The notes under the pieces were generated by a model, which saw only the letters and a list, made by a program, of their open reading frames with translations, had not been told where the DNA came from and did not search any database. From Epinephelus fuscoguttatus (lineage: Eukaryota > Chordata > Actinopteri > Perciformes > Serranidae), in assembly GCF_011397635.1 (NCBI RefSeq), contig NC_064771.1, forward strand, positions 9,239,379 through 9,303,378: a DNA stretch of 64,000 nt, written 5' to 3'. This document shows positions 1-14,496 of this stretch, one piece after another; within the stretch, counting starts at the first letter, position 1; the number at the start of each line of letters is the position of its first letter. The position numbers were made by a program, and so were the translations under genes.

Positions 1-1214
1 GTGCTGCCATTGAGTGTTTGCATTTTGTTTCCACAACCGCTTTTAAATGAGCAGGGGATGATGTCACTACTCCAATCCGTGGGAAGCGCTACCAGCCAAC
101 CTCAGACAGTAACTTTACAACTAAGGACGTCCTTCTTTTATATTCATCAAGTTCTCAAAGCAGGTCTGATTTATATGTGTGTGTTTAAGTGTATGTCATA
201 CCTTGAGGCTGGTGTTGGATCGTGGATGGCTAAGGTTGTTGAATCTCCATGGCTCAGAGGGGGTGTCAACGGGTTCCCTCTGGAGTTCAGGGGTCATACC
301 ATCAGTCCCAGGAAGCTGGAATATGCCCATGGAGATGGGACGCTCCTTTCTGGATACAGAGACAAAAGGAAGGATGATTCAAAAGGGAAAAAGAGCAATT
401 CTGAAAGAAAGGAGTTGGCCTGCTGGTGAAGTCATTCTTACGTAATTAGAACACAGAGAAAACAAGATTAATGCAGGCAGTCTTAAGTCAGCCTTTTTCT
501 TGACTTGAGGTTCCACTACAATCAAACATGTTGAATATCATTGTCAGTTTTTAGTCTTGGCTTAGCAAATACTGAAATTCAATGGAGGTGAACATTGCCA
601 ACAACTAACAGGTGTGCTCTATCCAACACCAAACAAGAAGTCTTGGTTCTCTTGGACTGTGGAAAAGCAGGAGAAACTGGTGGAGTGAGCAAGAGTCGGT
701 GTTTGATTCAGTGTGAATCTGATCCACTTATTTTAGTGAGCAACCTTAATTTGTTGAAACTGTTCCCCTCTCATTCCCACAGTCTCATCCCACTAAAATG
801 GTGCAGCTAACCAACGGAGGCTGGTAGTGAGTTGAGGCACCAAAATCCAAAATATAAAGTTGGACACAAATACAGTTTATCGTCATGAATTATACTGATA
901 CCAAACTAACATGAATACTTTCAACATATGATCCTTTTTATCTTGTGTTTTCTAGAGTTATTGGTTTTAGAGAACACGTAAGGAATTGTTAATGTCATGC
1001 TTCTGAAAGGGAGTTTGGCGTAATATTTTCCACCAGGAGCATGATGGGAAATAATCTCAAAAGGAATCTACTTGTCTTGAAAATAGTGACCCTACAAAAT
1101 CCTAGGTCTTTGCAAAATCTTACACTGTGTGACATAAAACTCACAATGTCACTTTAGCTGCAAGAAGGTGTCAGACTTAAGTCTTTTCAAAGTCTTTAAG
1201 AGTCTAAAGCCATC
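1..1214. other. spag9 intron, no gene seen
   Basis: The next spag9 exon (expected to start with KERP after a split Arg codon) was looked for on the minus strand and not found. Open frames on both strands here show no family signature or codon pattern and are judged chance. No clear element ends were seen. Confidence 0.5.
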
Positions 1215-4200
1215 CTACTAGCGGCTTTATGAGGGTGCACTCAGGCACAGCAGTGCTTTGAGGTACATGCTAATGTAGACAGGCTAGCATGCTGATGTTT
1301 AGCCACAGACTGTCTAAAAATAACTGAAAGTAGCCACCGTGGCATCACCCATTGGTTTGAAGCCTCAAGTTCAACGTTTTGGCCATTGCCATTTTGCATT
1401 TTTGAAGCTGGAAATCATCATATTTGGATGAGAGGGTGGAGCTGTGCAGAAGTGAGGGGTGGATCTGATCTGACGTTTTGCATACAGATTATTACTCAAA
1501 GCAGTCATGCTAAGCTAAGCTATAGAGACAAAAAAACGTTTCTTTGTATCAGACTGAAAACATGTTTGTTTCTGCTGTAAAGTTGGGCATTTAATATGGG
1601 GGTCTAAGGGGACTGTCTCACTTTTGAGCCAGCCTCAAGTGGTCATTCAAGGAACTGCAGTTTTTGGCACTTCATGTTGGCTTTAGTTTTCAGCCCCGAA
1701 GTTTGCAGCTTGTGTTTCTCAGGTAATATTAACTACGGTCACAATCTTACTTAAGCATGTTAGCACGCTAGCATGAGGGGGACATGGATGTGTGTACTAA
1801 ATGTCCTAGCAATCCATCCAATAGTGGTGAGGACATCTGACTTAAAACCACAAATGTCAACTTCATAAAGGCGCTAGAGGAAAATCAAGTGATAACAATG
1901 TCAGTGGGATACATCATCTGGGAACCATGAATGTCAGCACAAATTTGTTGCCACTCCATCTTGGAGATACTGAGATACGTCACTGGTGATGTATGAACAA
2001 AGGATTCTTCCTCTGGGTACAATGGATATTCGTTCTGAACTCTGTGGCAATCCATCCAATAATTGTAAAGATATTTCTGTCTGGACCGAAGTGCTGGACT
2101 GTCCAACCCGCAGACCAACATTTCCATTGCTTCAGCTGCCAGTGTGCCTAAAAACTAGGGCCGTAATGGTACATGTATTTGTGTTGAACCGTTCGGTACG
2201 CGACTTTCGGTTCGGCACGACCTTGTACCGAATTATTGGGCGCAGGATATTATTTTATTTTATTTTGTTTTATTTTAATTCCATTTTTGCGAGCCGAACC
2301 ATTTAAAATATCTAGTTCCCCGACGGACATAATTGAGTGACGGACCAAGGCCCGTAAATCTCCGCTTTCACTTCGTGCATGGTGTGGGTTAAAATGAAAA
2401 AGAAAGTGACAAACACATAAGCCGTGAGCCTGCTCCGCCTCAAGCCGGTCGTGGTGCACCATATGCCCGCCGCGAACCGTTCAGCACCGCGGACAGTTGG
2501 ACTAATGGGCTGTCAAACCAATGACATGGACCCCATGGCAAGTGAGCCTGACGAACCTGAAGACCCACCCGCAAACCTTAAGTCCTCCGTTCGGGAACAC
2601 TTTGGTTTCAGGGTAAAATACGAAGATGGAAATAAACAAGTGGACAAGACAAAAGTAGTGTGCCGACACTGCAGAACAGCGGTTGGGTATGTACTTGGAA
2701 ACACGTCTAACATGCTAACATATCTAAAGCGACACCACCCGAGTTTGAACGTTAACCGGCATGACTAGAAAAAGCAATCTGATGCAAACTACGATATCGT
2801 CGTCATTTAAAAAGAAAGAGCGTTTCCCTGACCATCGCGCTAAAGAAATAACCAACGCCAAATTGTTTAAGCTGCACTTTAGATATAAGCATGTTTTGTT
2901 TACTGCACTTTAACAAAGTGGGAAAGCTAAGTAAGTTCCTAGTAAAACTGAATCTGAGCAGGCTTTAAAGCTGACCAGCTGCACTATACTTTTTATTTTA
3001 ATTGAGTAAAACTGTTAAAGCAGAAATGTATATTTATATTTTTCATTCAAAAAATTTGTTAAAAAAACAGCAGGATTTTATTTTTCACTTTTATACTTCT
3101 ATTTTCATTCAAACAATGTGAAAAAGCAGGATTTTATATATATTTGTTTCATTCAAAAATTTTGTAAAAACAGTTAACTGCTGTGGTGGTATGTTTTAAT
3201 AAGGTTACCAATAAGTAAAAGATATTTAATAGTTGTCTATTTTTTTCATTACTGTACCGGAAAAAAAACGACCCGTGACTTGTGTACCGAGGTACGTAGC
3301 GAACCGTGATTTTTGTGTACCGTTACACCCCTACTAAAAACATAAAGAATTCCTTTGGTGGTAAAGAAGACCTTCAGCAATGAAAGACATCCTCACAACA
3401 GGTGAACATGTGATTTATACTGTGCAATAAAAAGTGCACAGTATGGGGTATATTCTATACTATATAAACCAGGCTGGAAAAGTTCTCATTAGTTTAAATG
3501 TTCTGACTCTCTCTCTCTCTCTCCATGCTGACAGAGAAAGTGACACTTGGTAGAAAATTATAGTGTGAAGAAGTGATGAACAAAGTTTGGTGCAACAGCT
3601 ATTGTACTTCACTAAGCCTGAAGTCTCTTACATGATACATTACTAGTTCATCTTTTTCATCTTGCATTTTAATTTGTCTATTTTTCAGTGCAGTGGAAGC
3701 AGCTCGGCAAAATGTAATCAGTTAGACAAACTGAAACAAACTGTGTGACGAGTCTGAGTCAAGACTTCACAGAGAGGTGCGGTAGCAAAAGCTCCCTTAG
3801 GACAGTTTGTCACTGGAGTGGTGAGAAGACAAATAGAGCTGGTTGCCTCATTAACTCCATTACCTCCCACCTATTAGCTCAGGCAATAACACAGAGCCAT
3901 TTGTATCCATCTTTATGGCTGGAGATGTATTTTGCCATGTGTGTTATTATAAGCTGAGCTTAGAGACACACAGAGGGAACGACACATGGGTACGAACAAA
4001 TCTCTGTTACCATCTCCAGCTCTCACTAACCACCTCATTCTTGCATGGAGGTGTTCATGTCCAAACACCCATTTCACAACAGCTCCAGGAACACATTGAA
4101 ATAAACACACTGCCCCGTCCACTGCATCAGACCAGGTACACTCCAGCAGCTATTCCCTCTCCAGTGGCTAGGTATGAAAAAACATACTGTACAGTCAAGC

Positions 4201-7200
4201 AGAACAATGGCTGCCACTGAAAAGAGCAGCCGGCAGGCAGCGATGAAAAGCAGCAGCAGCCCCAAAAACAATGGACACACCACCATATTGAGAGGATGAG
4301 GTCACATGCTGGCCACTGATGGTGACCAATGCTGCCTTTTGTTATTTGAACTGATGGGTGAGTGCAAATCACACGCTCGTCCATGAGTCCTCCACTGCTG
4401 CCTCATCTTGGAAAAGATGTGAATTAACTTGTGAGAATAATCATAAACAGAAATAAAATCAGGTGAAATGAAAACATCTCAAGGTGGCCTCCCAGATATG
4501 ACTCTGTTATTTCTCCCCATCTCTCTCTCTCTTGACCTACTTTTACGGTGCAGTCTCACATTGTCAAACTATAACACACCCACATGGCAGCAACATTGCG
4601 ACTGCATGGCTACAAGCTGGTTACAGAGATGCAGATAAGAAGAGATACATTAAAATAAGATAAATTAAGACAACACACATTGAGATAACATACACACACA
4701 CATATATATACCTGCTGGCTCTGGGTAAGGAGGGTAAGGAAGGCAGGGCAGGTAAGCCGCCGGTAGAGACAGAGTAGTGAACCAGCAGCAGCACAGACAG
4801 AGAGACCAGTACAGCAGAGTTGATGACCACCGCTCCCCCTACAAAGCCAAAAACAAACAGCAGCATACACCCGGGGCTCATGGCCCCCCCAGATCATGGC
4901 CCAGTGCCTCGACAGGGACCAGGAGGTTGGGGGGCTCAGACGATGACGGCAGATGAGGCGGGGGTCACTGAAACACCAAATTCACCTTGGCACACCTCTG
5001 ACTGGACATCAACCACTTTTTATCTACCGCTGAGGTCAAAGATGCTGTATCCTTCCAGCTGGGAAACAGCAGCAAAGCAGTGAGCTTTTTATACCGCAGC
5101 TCAAAGGCAGAACAATGTGCCAGCAGCAGTCACAGTAACAGTAATCCTGGTGGCTTCAGCAGCAGCGATTGATTAAAGCAGAGCAGCAGCAGACAGAGCA
5201 GAGCAGAGCAGTAGATCATCCCCAGAGAGCAGAGGGAGGCTGGCAGCAGCAGCTCCTCTCCTCCAGCGTCTTCCTCGAGCAGGTGATTTGGTTTTCCTCC
5301 TTCCTTCACCCCACCTATCCTCAGCCGAGATGCGACGCGGCTGCCGCTGTGCAGTCTAGAACACTCTGACGCTCTCCCTCTCTCACTCTGATGGCACCCA
5401 CCACCCCTCCCTCTCCATCTCCCTCTCTCTTTTGGGTGCTGAGGCAGCTCGTTTCATATGCCTCTTCTCAGGCTGCAGCTTATTGGCTGCAAAACAGGGA
5501 GACTGACAAAAAAGTGTGTGCGTTCGGTGTGTGTGTGTGTGAGGGAGGGAGGTTGGCAGTGTGTCTGCATTAACTGGAGGGATTGTGAAGGACTAGGAAA
5601 CACAGGGGGCTGCCTAAATGCACAGATAAGGTTTCATGTTTTATAGTTTTACAACAGTGAATCACTTAATGTAGTTAGTATGCACAAATGTCACACTGAA
5701 AACAAGTTTCTACAAATAAACCTCAAGCAGACACATATTGTCATATCAATAAGGGCACAACAATTTCCTCACAGGTGCAGCCAACTGGTTCTACAAGCCG
5801 CATAGTAAGATGAATGAAGATCAACCAACAGCTGCTGATGTTCAAATTTTTGGTGCCAGAGGAAAAGTCAAACAATAACTCAAGTTATTACAAGTTATTC
5901 TGGGGGAATGTGAATATTAGTTCCATTTCATGGCAATCCAAAGGTATTTCAGTCTGAATCATAAAATTCAACCTCAAGCTGGTGCTAGATGAGAAGTCAG
6001 AGGTTCATGACTGTCATTAGAGTACAACCTCTGTGCACATTAAACATCTATAAAAAAGCATGCCATACATTCAACAGTTGTCAAGGTACTTCAGTCTGGA
6101 CTGACGTGGCTGACTGATCAAATGACAACATGGCCAACTCTAGAGCCATGCTACTAGTGTGGCTCAAAAACACATCATGAGGACAAATGTATAAAAATAT
6201 ATACATTGTTGAAAAGAATCAATCAGAGGAAGGAGACAATGAAATGCCCACAATACTAAAAACCCATCACAAAAATATAGCAGCTGTAAATCTGCCCCAA
6301 GCTCGTCTGGCACACATGATGTAGACTGTGGGTGTAAAGCTGTCATTGGCCCCTTATCTCAGATGTTTCTGTTTTCTAAATCCCAGTTTTAGTGCTTCTG
6401 GTGAAACAACAACAACAACCTCTGAGCTAGCAACCTACGTGCAAAATCATATTTTATGTGCCGTTTTCTTTTACAGGGATTTAGCCATTTTAATGCCAGA
6501 GCTCACCTCCCCATGAGCAAATGTTCCACTAAGGCAAGTTCCGTCCTGAAAGTATTTTTGCAAGAGCATTGTCGCTGCATCCTGGGCTTAGCACTGCCCA
6601 AAACAATTGTGATTGGTTCAAAGAAATACAACACACCCAGAGTGTTTTATCCCTTCATGCAGAATTATGTTGGGTTAAGCCAGAACTTTCCCCAGCACTG
6701 GCACAGAACAAGCTAAGTCTGGCTATGCGACACTAGCCTACAGCTAGCCGTAGACAATGAAGAATCTGCAGGGTCGACTGGCTGACATGGGAGACCCTGT
6801 GCATACAACTGTTGGCCTAGTGTTTACCACAGTGTAAAAGAAAAAGGCAATGACAAATAAAAACATGCAACATCTGGACTGGTGTTTACCCTTAGGCAAG
6901 TGAAGACTTTGAGACTAAGGGAAAGGTTTTAGGTCTGATAAGACCATGGAGCCCGTTGACCATTACACCTTACACTTCATTTGCCATAAACCAAACACTT
7001 TGGCAGAAACAAACCTTTGCCACTAGGACGCCTGGTGAGAGCAGCATCATGGAGGTGCTTCTCTGTGGCCTTGGAAGGTTTGTGAAGGTAGACGGCAAAA
7101 TTAATTCATGAAAATACTGAAAAATCATGGAGGAAAAACTAAACAGGCAGGGAGAACACTTCTTTGCATAAACCACACATCAGCTAATACCTGTAACATT

Positions 7201-10200
7201 AACTTATTGACAGTTGAAATGACCATATTAACTGAGGAGGTGTACTGACTTCTTGGCCCCCTGCAGGAGGCGTAATCTGATCTGCAAGTGCACAGTCAAT
7301 CATGCAGCTCATCATTCCATCGAAGGAGATTAATCTGACAAAAGCCAACCTAACTCTCTGACTTACACATCCGCATCATCCTTTATCTGTCCCACTGAAT
7401 TCTACTTGAACTCCTTCCTGCAGTTTATAATAAGAGTCTCTCTACCATACCTTGTCTTCCCATTTCATGTCAAAATCCTCTCTTAACACTAATCTTTACC
7501 TACAAACACCCACCCACCTATATTTTGAACAGCTTCACAGTTGCTTTCGAGTTCTCTTTTGCCTGCATTCATTCTTTGCTCAATTTCTCTGCTCAGACAC
7601 ATTCCCTGACCCATTTCTACCTCTTGCCTGCAGGGAAGATATACATGTGTGGGAGTACAGTGGTTCAAACTGCTCCAATACAAGGTTGAGGACATGGAGA
7701 ATCACTTATACACAGCAGAGAAGCACATAAAAACACACCTTGTCAAGTCTTGAAATCCAATTTCTACTGAGCTATAAAGTCTACTAATAACAGGGTGAGT
7801 TTAACGGCAGGGGATATTTGCACTTGAAATCAAGAGTGGTATTTATTTAATAAGGTTTACCTGCAGTAAATGTCAATATCGTAAAGCAGAATATCACTCT
7901 ACACTTTAAATCAAGAAAATTCCTAAACCTCCATCAACCTGCCCACTGGGTTCCTGGTTCAATCCCAGGAGGGAGCCCTTCCGTACAGAGTTTGCATGTT
8001 CTTCCCGTATCAGCATGGGTTTTCTCCGGGTACTCCGGCTTCCTCCAACAGTCCAAAGACATGCAGGTTGGGTTAACTGGTGACTCTAAATTGGCCATAG
8101 GTGTGAATGTGAGTGTGAATGGTTGTTTGTCTCTATGTGTCAGCCCTGTGATAGTCTGGTGACCTGTCCAGGGTGTACCCTGCCTCTCGCCCAATGTCAG
8201 CTGGGACAGAGGATACAGTTACGAAAACGGATGGATGATGGTGACTACATTTCAATATGTTTTTATCAAGCGACAACCTCTGAGACTGAAAAATGAAGCT
8301 AACGTAGAGGTGCCAAAAACTGCAGCTCTTTGAATGGCCATTGGAAGCTGGCTCCACGTCTCAATCCTCACAGACCCCATTACATTTCATAAAAGCTTAA
8401 AATTATGCTTATTTAAGGGCGGCCTCGCTTGGGTGACAGGCTTTCTGTGCGGCGTCACTACAGTCTGAGTAAGCTCCACCCCTCACTCCTCCACAACTCC
8501 AACCTCTCACCCAAATATGGTCAATTCTGGCTCCAAAAAAACAAGATGGCAACAGCCGAAATGCAGACCTGAAGGCTTCGAAACAGGAGTCCATAAACCA
8601 ATTGGATAACGTCTAGGTAGCTACGTCCATATACTACGTCCAAGTCCATACATTTTTTAAATACTTACCTAACAATCAGTAATGAAACTGTGTCAAACTC
8701 AAGTGTACTAAAGTGTTTAGTGTCTCTGAAAGAAAGTGTTTCCTAATGAGAGCAATAATAATGATCAAACTGCAGTTAAAAATCTGACAGGATACAATCT
8801 TCAAAGAAAGCAAAGCTGTAAGACCAGAGCTTCTGCTATGTGGGTGTCAATCTAACATTTTAGGTCCAAGTGTTTACAGGACTGACAAATGAGTGACAAA
8901 TGGTTGGGTTGTCTCACCGTGTTCTGGGTGCTGTGCCTGCATCTGAGGGCTCTGCTGTTGCGACTGCATGTTGGTGTTTAGTTCGCTCCAGGTGCTCCAT
9001 GTAGCTGTGGATCATCTGGAAGGTGCATAGTCACAGAGTCTTAGAATTAGCTAAAACATATTTTCTTGATGTACAGTCATTTTGCAATCTATATGGCACA
9101 GATTAGGTTGCAGTCATCATGTTGGTTTTTACATGTTTTATATGCTGGATTGAAATCCTTACTTGAATTATATTAGGCTCTTTAAGTTGCCTGTATTTCT
9201 AAGATGATTCAGACTACAGAAGATCTGATTCTAAATAGTCACAAGAACTTCTACATCTTCAAAAATGTTTTCAATGGTCCCTCACATATGAAGTACATTG
9301 TGTCCAGACACAGCTGTGACAGTCAGACTCACAACAAATGATGTAGATGAAGCAGCAGTGTGTAGGTGACAGCTTTTATTAGACTTCCATCTTCTCTATT
9401 CAACATTATTCAGATTAGCAGTTGGCTGCTGAAGCCTGAGAGGTTTTGGAGCATCTGTTAGTGATGCATAATGTATAACAGACCAAGGCGGACCAGTGGC
9501 TCAGCAGAAACAGAATTCATGTGTGGATACTTCATGTTTTAATCATCTTAAAGTATCCTACTCCATTCCACGTTGTAGAACCTTTGTTTTTCTATGACAA
9601 ACAGGTCAGCTATAAAATTATCTATGTTCAACTTAACCTGTACTGTATTTAAAGGGTTTTTTTATGCAAAGAGGAATTTTTGGCACCTCAAAAATGGCAA
9701 TAACTGAGACTAAAAATAGCAATTCAAATCCTCTATGAATGTCTTTCATAGCAATTCAAAAAATAACTGTTGGAACAAACCTATTATAAGCTTTAATGCA
9801 ACATGTTTGACTTCCAGCAGCCAACTCCCTTCTCAGCAGCTATATTTTACACATGTAGCTGGGTCTTAAAAAGCTAGTTAAGCTGCATTGTTTTAACTGG
9901 GCCTTAACATTTCTCTGTGAAACTAGTGCTAATGTAATATAATTTCTAGTGAAACAAAAGCCGTTTCTTTTCTGGTGAGGATCTTAAAACACTGAATTAC
10001 AACCGCAGTGTACTTTTTTGATCATTTCCTGCTTCCCACAACCCTCACCTAAACCAAAGCATTTTCAGTGGGTGAGAAAGTGTCTGACATGACAGTCCCC
10101 TGTTGTGTGCTGTGCTGCATGTGTGAAAGCACAACTCTGAAAAATGTCCATACCTGATTTTCAGGTATGACTGTCACATTGACAGACATTCATTTACTAC

Positions 10201-13200
10201 CTTTCCTGTCCCAACCTCAAACCCAACCCCAAACTCCTCTCCTTGGGTCCATCTCTGTAGAGATCCTTTCCATAATGTTGTCAGACACAGAGTAATAACC
10301 AGTCAGTTGCAAAAGCGAGCACTTTTAGAGAACATAAATTGATGAGGCAAACATGCCCCGAGTGGTTATATTGCAGCCTGTTTCGCTGCTGCTGGCTGCA
10401 GCCCTCTCGCACAATACTGGACCAATTTCAAAAACTGTTGTTCCTGTTTGTCATTTGGACACAAAAATATTGGAAAAAAGAGTCCAGGTTGAAAAACACC
10501 ACCAAACACACATATTTTTATCCAAGAGCAGCATACCTCTGTGTGTCTCTGGTGAAGGGTGTTATACTCCTTCTTGAGCTCTGCTTCTCTCTCCTCCAAT
10601 CTGCTAACTGGATAAAAAAGAGAAATAATTACTCAAAGACATAAGATTAAACAAGCCATAGGATTACAGCAAAATGTACTCATGACAACAAGGAACTTTG
10701 TCTCAAAACAGCATTGTTCTACATGAATTACTAACTCAAAAATTTGTTGATATCATGGACCTAACTGTTCCATTGACAAATCATTTACCTCATTTTGTAT
10801 CACTTAATTATGAGGTACTGAAAGTGGTAGTAGAGCAGTTGCTGTAATAACAATTTAGAGCCAGAAGAGGGCCACCATGCATCAACAAACCACTCTGAAG
10901 TTACATTAAGCAGAGAGCACTGACCATTAAATCACAGACTCAGTTCTGAAATCAAACTCAATGAACAATCATTATCATCATCATCATCATAAATGTTTCA
11001 ACCCATATTGAAATATCACACACGCACACACAGCTGATGTGATTTTGACTACAATAATAATATAAACTTCTAAGTCAACGCTGAATGACAGCAGCTCTTT
11101 TGGTTTCTAATTACAGAGGTCTAAAAAGTTTCATTTGAATCATTATGTGAATTGTAATAATAAAGGTCCAAGTAACCGAAACATGAAGAATGGAAATTAC
11201 ATTGGAAAAAAGTTACAAGTTATAAAGTACACATTTCATGTTTACCATATAACCAAAGGAAAAAAGATAAAAGATAAACAACGCACACACTTATCTACAG
11301 AGCAACCATCAGTCTCAGTTGTGATCCACTGTCTGTGGCTCTAAGGTGACATCAGTTTGTAGTCAAAACAGCCCGACTGTCTCCATGTGTTTTCAGATGC
11401 CAGCCATACAAAAGGTGGAGAGTGGCACTAAAACGTCCTTTGCACATCCATAACATCAGACATGTAGTACAAGTCTGGAATAGTCTTTTGTCAGGTGTTA
11501 ACAAAACTCAAGTACAAAAAAAAACACCTATGTGACCAATGAAGAGCAACAGTTGAGACAGCAGCTGCACAGAATGATGTAAACTGTGATTCAGTGTGGG
11601 TATGAGAGGGCTGATAGAGGAACTAGTGGTTACAGATTGGAGCAGAAATAACCCAGGTCGGATACAGAGGTGTGGAGAGTAAATGGAAATGACCCTGAAG
11701 GAAAGCCCCACATGAAAAGCTTGAATATGTCCTGTTGGAAGAACTTATCTTTTCATAATTGTCCAATTAAAAAATAAATAAATAAAATGTTTAAATTTAA
11801 TCATTTGAAGTTAAGCAAATAGTCAGGGAGTGGCCACACTGATTCAACACTGAACAAACAGTCCTGCTGTCCCTTAGTCTAAGACTCATGTATACATTTA
11901 AGACCTAAATAGGTCTGCAACTAATGGCTATTTACGCTACTGATTAATCTGCCTTTTTTCAATTAATCAAAAAATCATTTGGTCTTTAACATGTCAGAAA
12001 TCAGTGAAATAATCCTAACTTCCCAGAGCCCAAGGTGACATGCTTAAATGACTTATTTTGTCTGACCAACAGTCCAAAAGACAGTTTACTGCAATATATG
12101 TTCTCACATTTCCCATATGAGAAGCTGAAACCTGGGAAATCGTTGCATTTTTCACCATTTTCACTTCATAAATGACTGAAACAATGACTAAGTTATTAAA
12201 ATATTTATTTTGTCTCATTGTTCTGTTAATTGTCTAATCATTTCAACTATTCCAAAATTTGAGTCCCTTTTCATCACCGCCTATCTTTTTTGAGTTGTAT
12301 AATTTTATATTGTAAAAAAAAAAATGACATTATCAATAAAAATTACAGTGAAAATCACTTATAGTGATCATGTCTGTCTGGTTCAAACTGATAACTATAC
12401 ACAGATGATTATTCTAAGTTTTATTTTCTTTACTTCTCATGCAGGTTACCATCTAATTGACATTTATATATTAATTACATTAATGTAAAGTGATAAAACA
12501 GACAGCTTTGCTATTTACTGAATTTTACTGACTGCTTTAAAATACACTACAGCTGTTTAGTTACAGGGGTATTATGTGACTGGATGTTATCAATCCACCT
12601 GACGAGGGTGGAGTCAACCAAAGGTGTTTTCCCCATGCACTGTCAGTTTTCTGTCTCTGTAACAAGCAGCCATAGAATTCAAGACCACTGTATTTTTCAC
12701 TGAGAGAAAATTATTTTCTTGTTCACGTCATGATTTCAGTGTCCATGCAGCACCAGCTGGACAGGTGTGACAGGTGGAAGGTTACTGTGAGGAAAAGTAA
12801 CATGATGGGAGTTGAGTTTTTATTGTACCCTCATCAACGAACTACTGTATATACTGTCCATATGTTGATTACAATATGCAAACTGTTTAAACAGCATTTG
12901 TACAGGAATGATTCTGTCCAAAGCTTTATGATCAATATAACTGTGTATTTGTGTAACTGTGATCACTACAATATAAGCAGTTTCCAATATATTTTAAGAC
13001 GTAATGAAATAAAAACATCAATAAACACAAAATTAAGTTAACACTGTTTGCAGTCATCAAAGTGTCTTTGGGTTTATAGAGTTAGACTGTGTGTGCTCCA
13101 CTGACATGACCAAACCTAGATTAGTGATTTAACTCACACTGCTGCCAATTCCGTCCACAAACATAATTACAGACAAGTGAAACTCCCAAACAGAAAAAGG

Positions 13201-14454
13201 GAAGTGTCACATCGAAAGAAATAAAAGAAATTTGCTGAGAGCTCTCAAATTTTCCCTTTGCATGAATGTTACACTCCTGCGGTGGAACAAACGAGCAAGT
13301 CACACACCCTGTCAACAGTACAGTCATGCACACATCATGAGGGTTTTCTTTTGATGACCTGGAAAGATGACCACACTCATTAGACTTCAGGACTACTACG
13401 GTGTCCTTAACATGTAAAGGTCTTTAGTACCTAAGAAAATTCTCAGTTACTTTTTACAGTATTTAGTGGTTCTTTTTTATCTAGCAACACAGAATGCTAC
13501 TAAAAGTTTTCCAGATAAAAATTACAGGCAGGTCAGAGCCTTAGCTCCCTAAAATCCTCCCGTCCTCCACAGTGAACCTTTCATGGTTTGGAATATGTGT
13601 GGACAATTCTATTACAGCTCATTTAGCAGACGTGGTGGGCAAACACACACAGAGTATGTTACAAATGGCCTTTATTCAGTATGCACATGGGAGTCAATCT
13701 GCCCTGCGGCTCATCAGAGCTAACAAACAGTCACAAGACCTGCAAACTGTCAATGCTGCTCACAGGGTATCTGGCCTGTGTGTGTGTGTGTGTGTGTGTG
13801 TGTTAGACTCCAATAATCGAGCCAGTACAGTAAAACCTGCGTCTGTGGACTTACTGTGATCTGCATAGTTTTTTGTTTTTAGCTCTAGCTGACGCGTGTT
13901 TGACTCCAGCATCACCACCCGACACTGGAGTTCCTTCTTCTCGCCCTCCTGGGAGTCTTCTAAGGCGATGTATTTCTGCAGATAAAGAGAGAAAATAGAG
14001 TCTTTATTAACAAAGCACTTGTAATCAACATGAGTACTATAAACTTCTGAAACTCCCCGTGAGGGACTGATAAGATGATTTGTTTATGGCAGCAATGGGA
14101 GACAGAAATGTCACGCGTGCATGTGGCAGTCCGCTCCTCTCAGCCAGTCTGACATCTGCTGAGCTCTGAATTACCTCATCACCAGCTATGACATCCAACC
14201 CTTTGAATGTGCATGAAATAGAGTCGAGGGTGAAATGGAAATGTTGGGGTCTAAATCCTGTGTGTGCATGTGTGTGATAAAGAGCTGCTTGTGCTAACAG
14301 TGCTGATACCAGTGGAAAACAGAGTATACAGCATCTGTCTTCTGTCCATTGTGAAAGTCATCTAACCTCTCTGCACAACAGGTGCACAGCGCCAGCTCCT
14401 GCTCCAAAGCAAAAAAAAAAAAAAAAAAAAAAAAACAGCTACAGCCTTTGTGTT

Positions 14455-14496
<42 letters not shown>

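Larger units (their letters stand above)
10608..13854. other. spag9 intron between exons 2 and 3
   Basis: Apart from the MITE-like repeat at 11909-12251 and a (TG)n tract at 13777-13803 next to the exon 2 donor, nothing recognisable is present. A short (ATC)n patch sits at about 10975-10990. Confidence 0.45.

Noticed and set aside
4074-4384. Hydrophobic minus-strand frames near 4.1-4.4 kb as another spag9 exon
   Set aside because: No splice sites in the right phase and no similarity to JIP4.
8918-9015. Gln-rich alternative frame ([18 protein letters not shown]) in spag9 exon 4 suggesting a frameshift
   Set aside because: The primary frame joins exon 3 in phase 0 and ends in the phase-2 Arg junction shared with the alternative exon, so the Gln-rich frame is a shadow.
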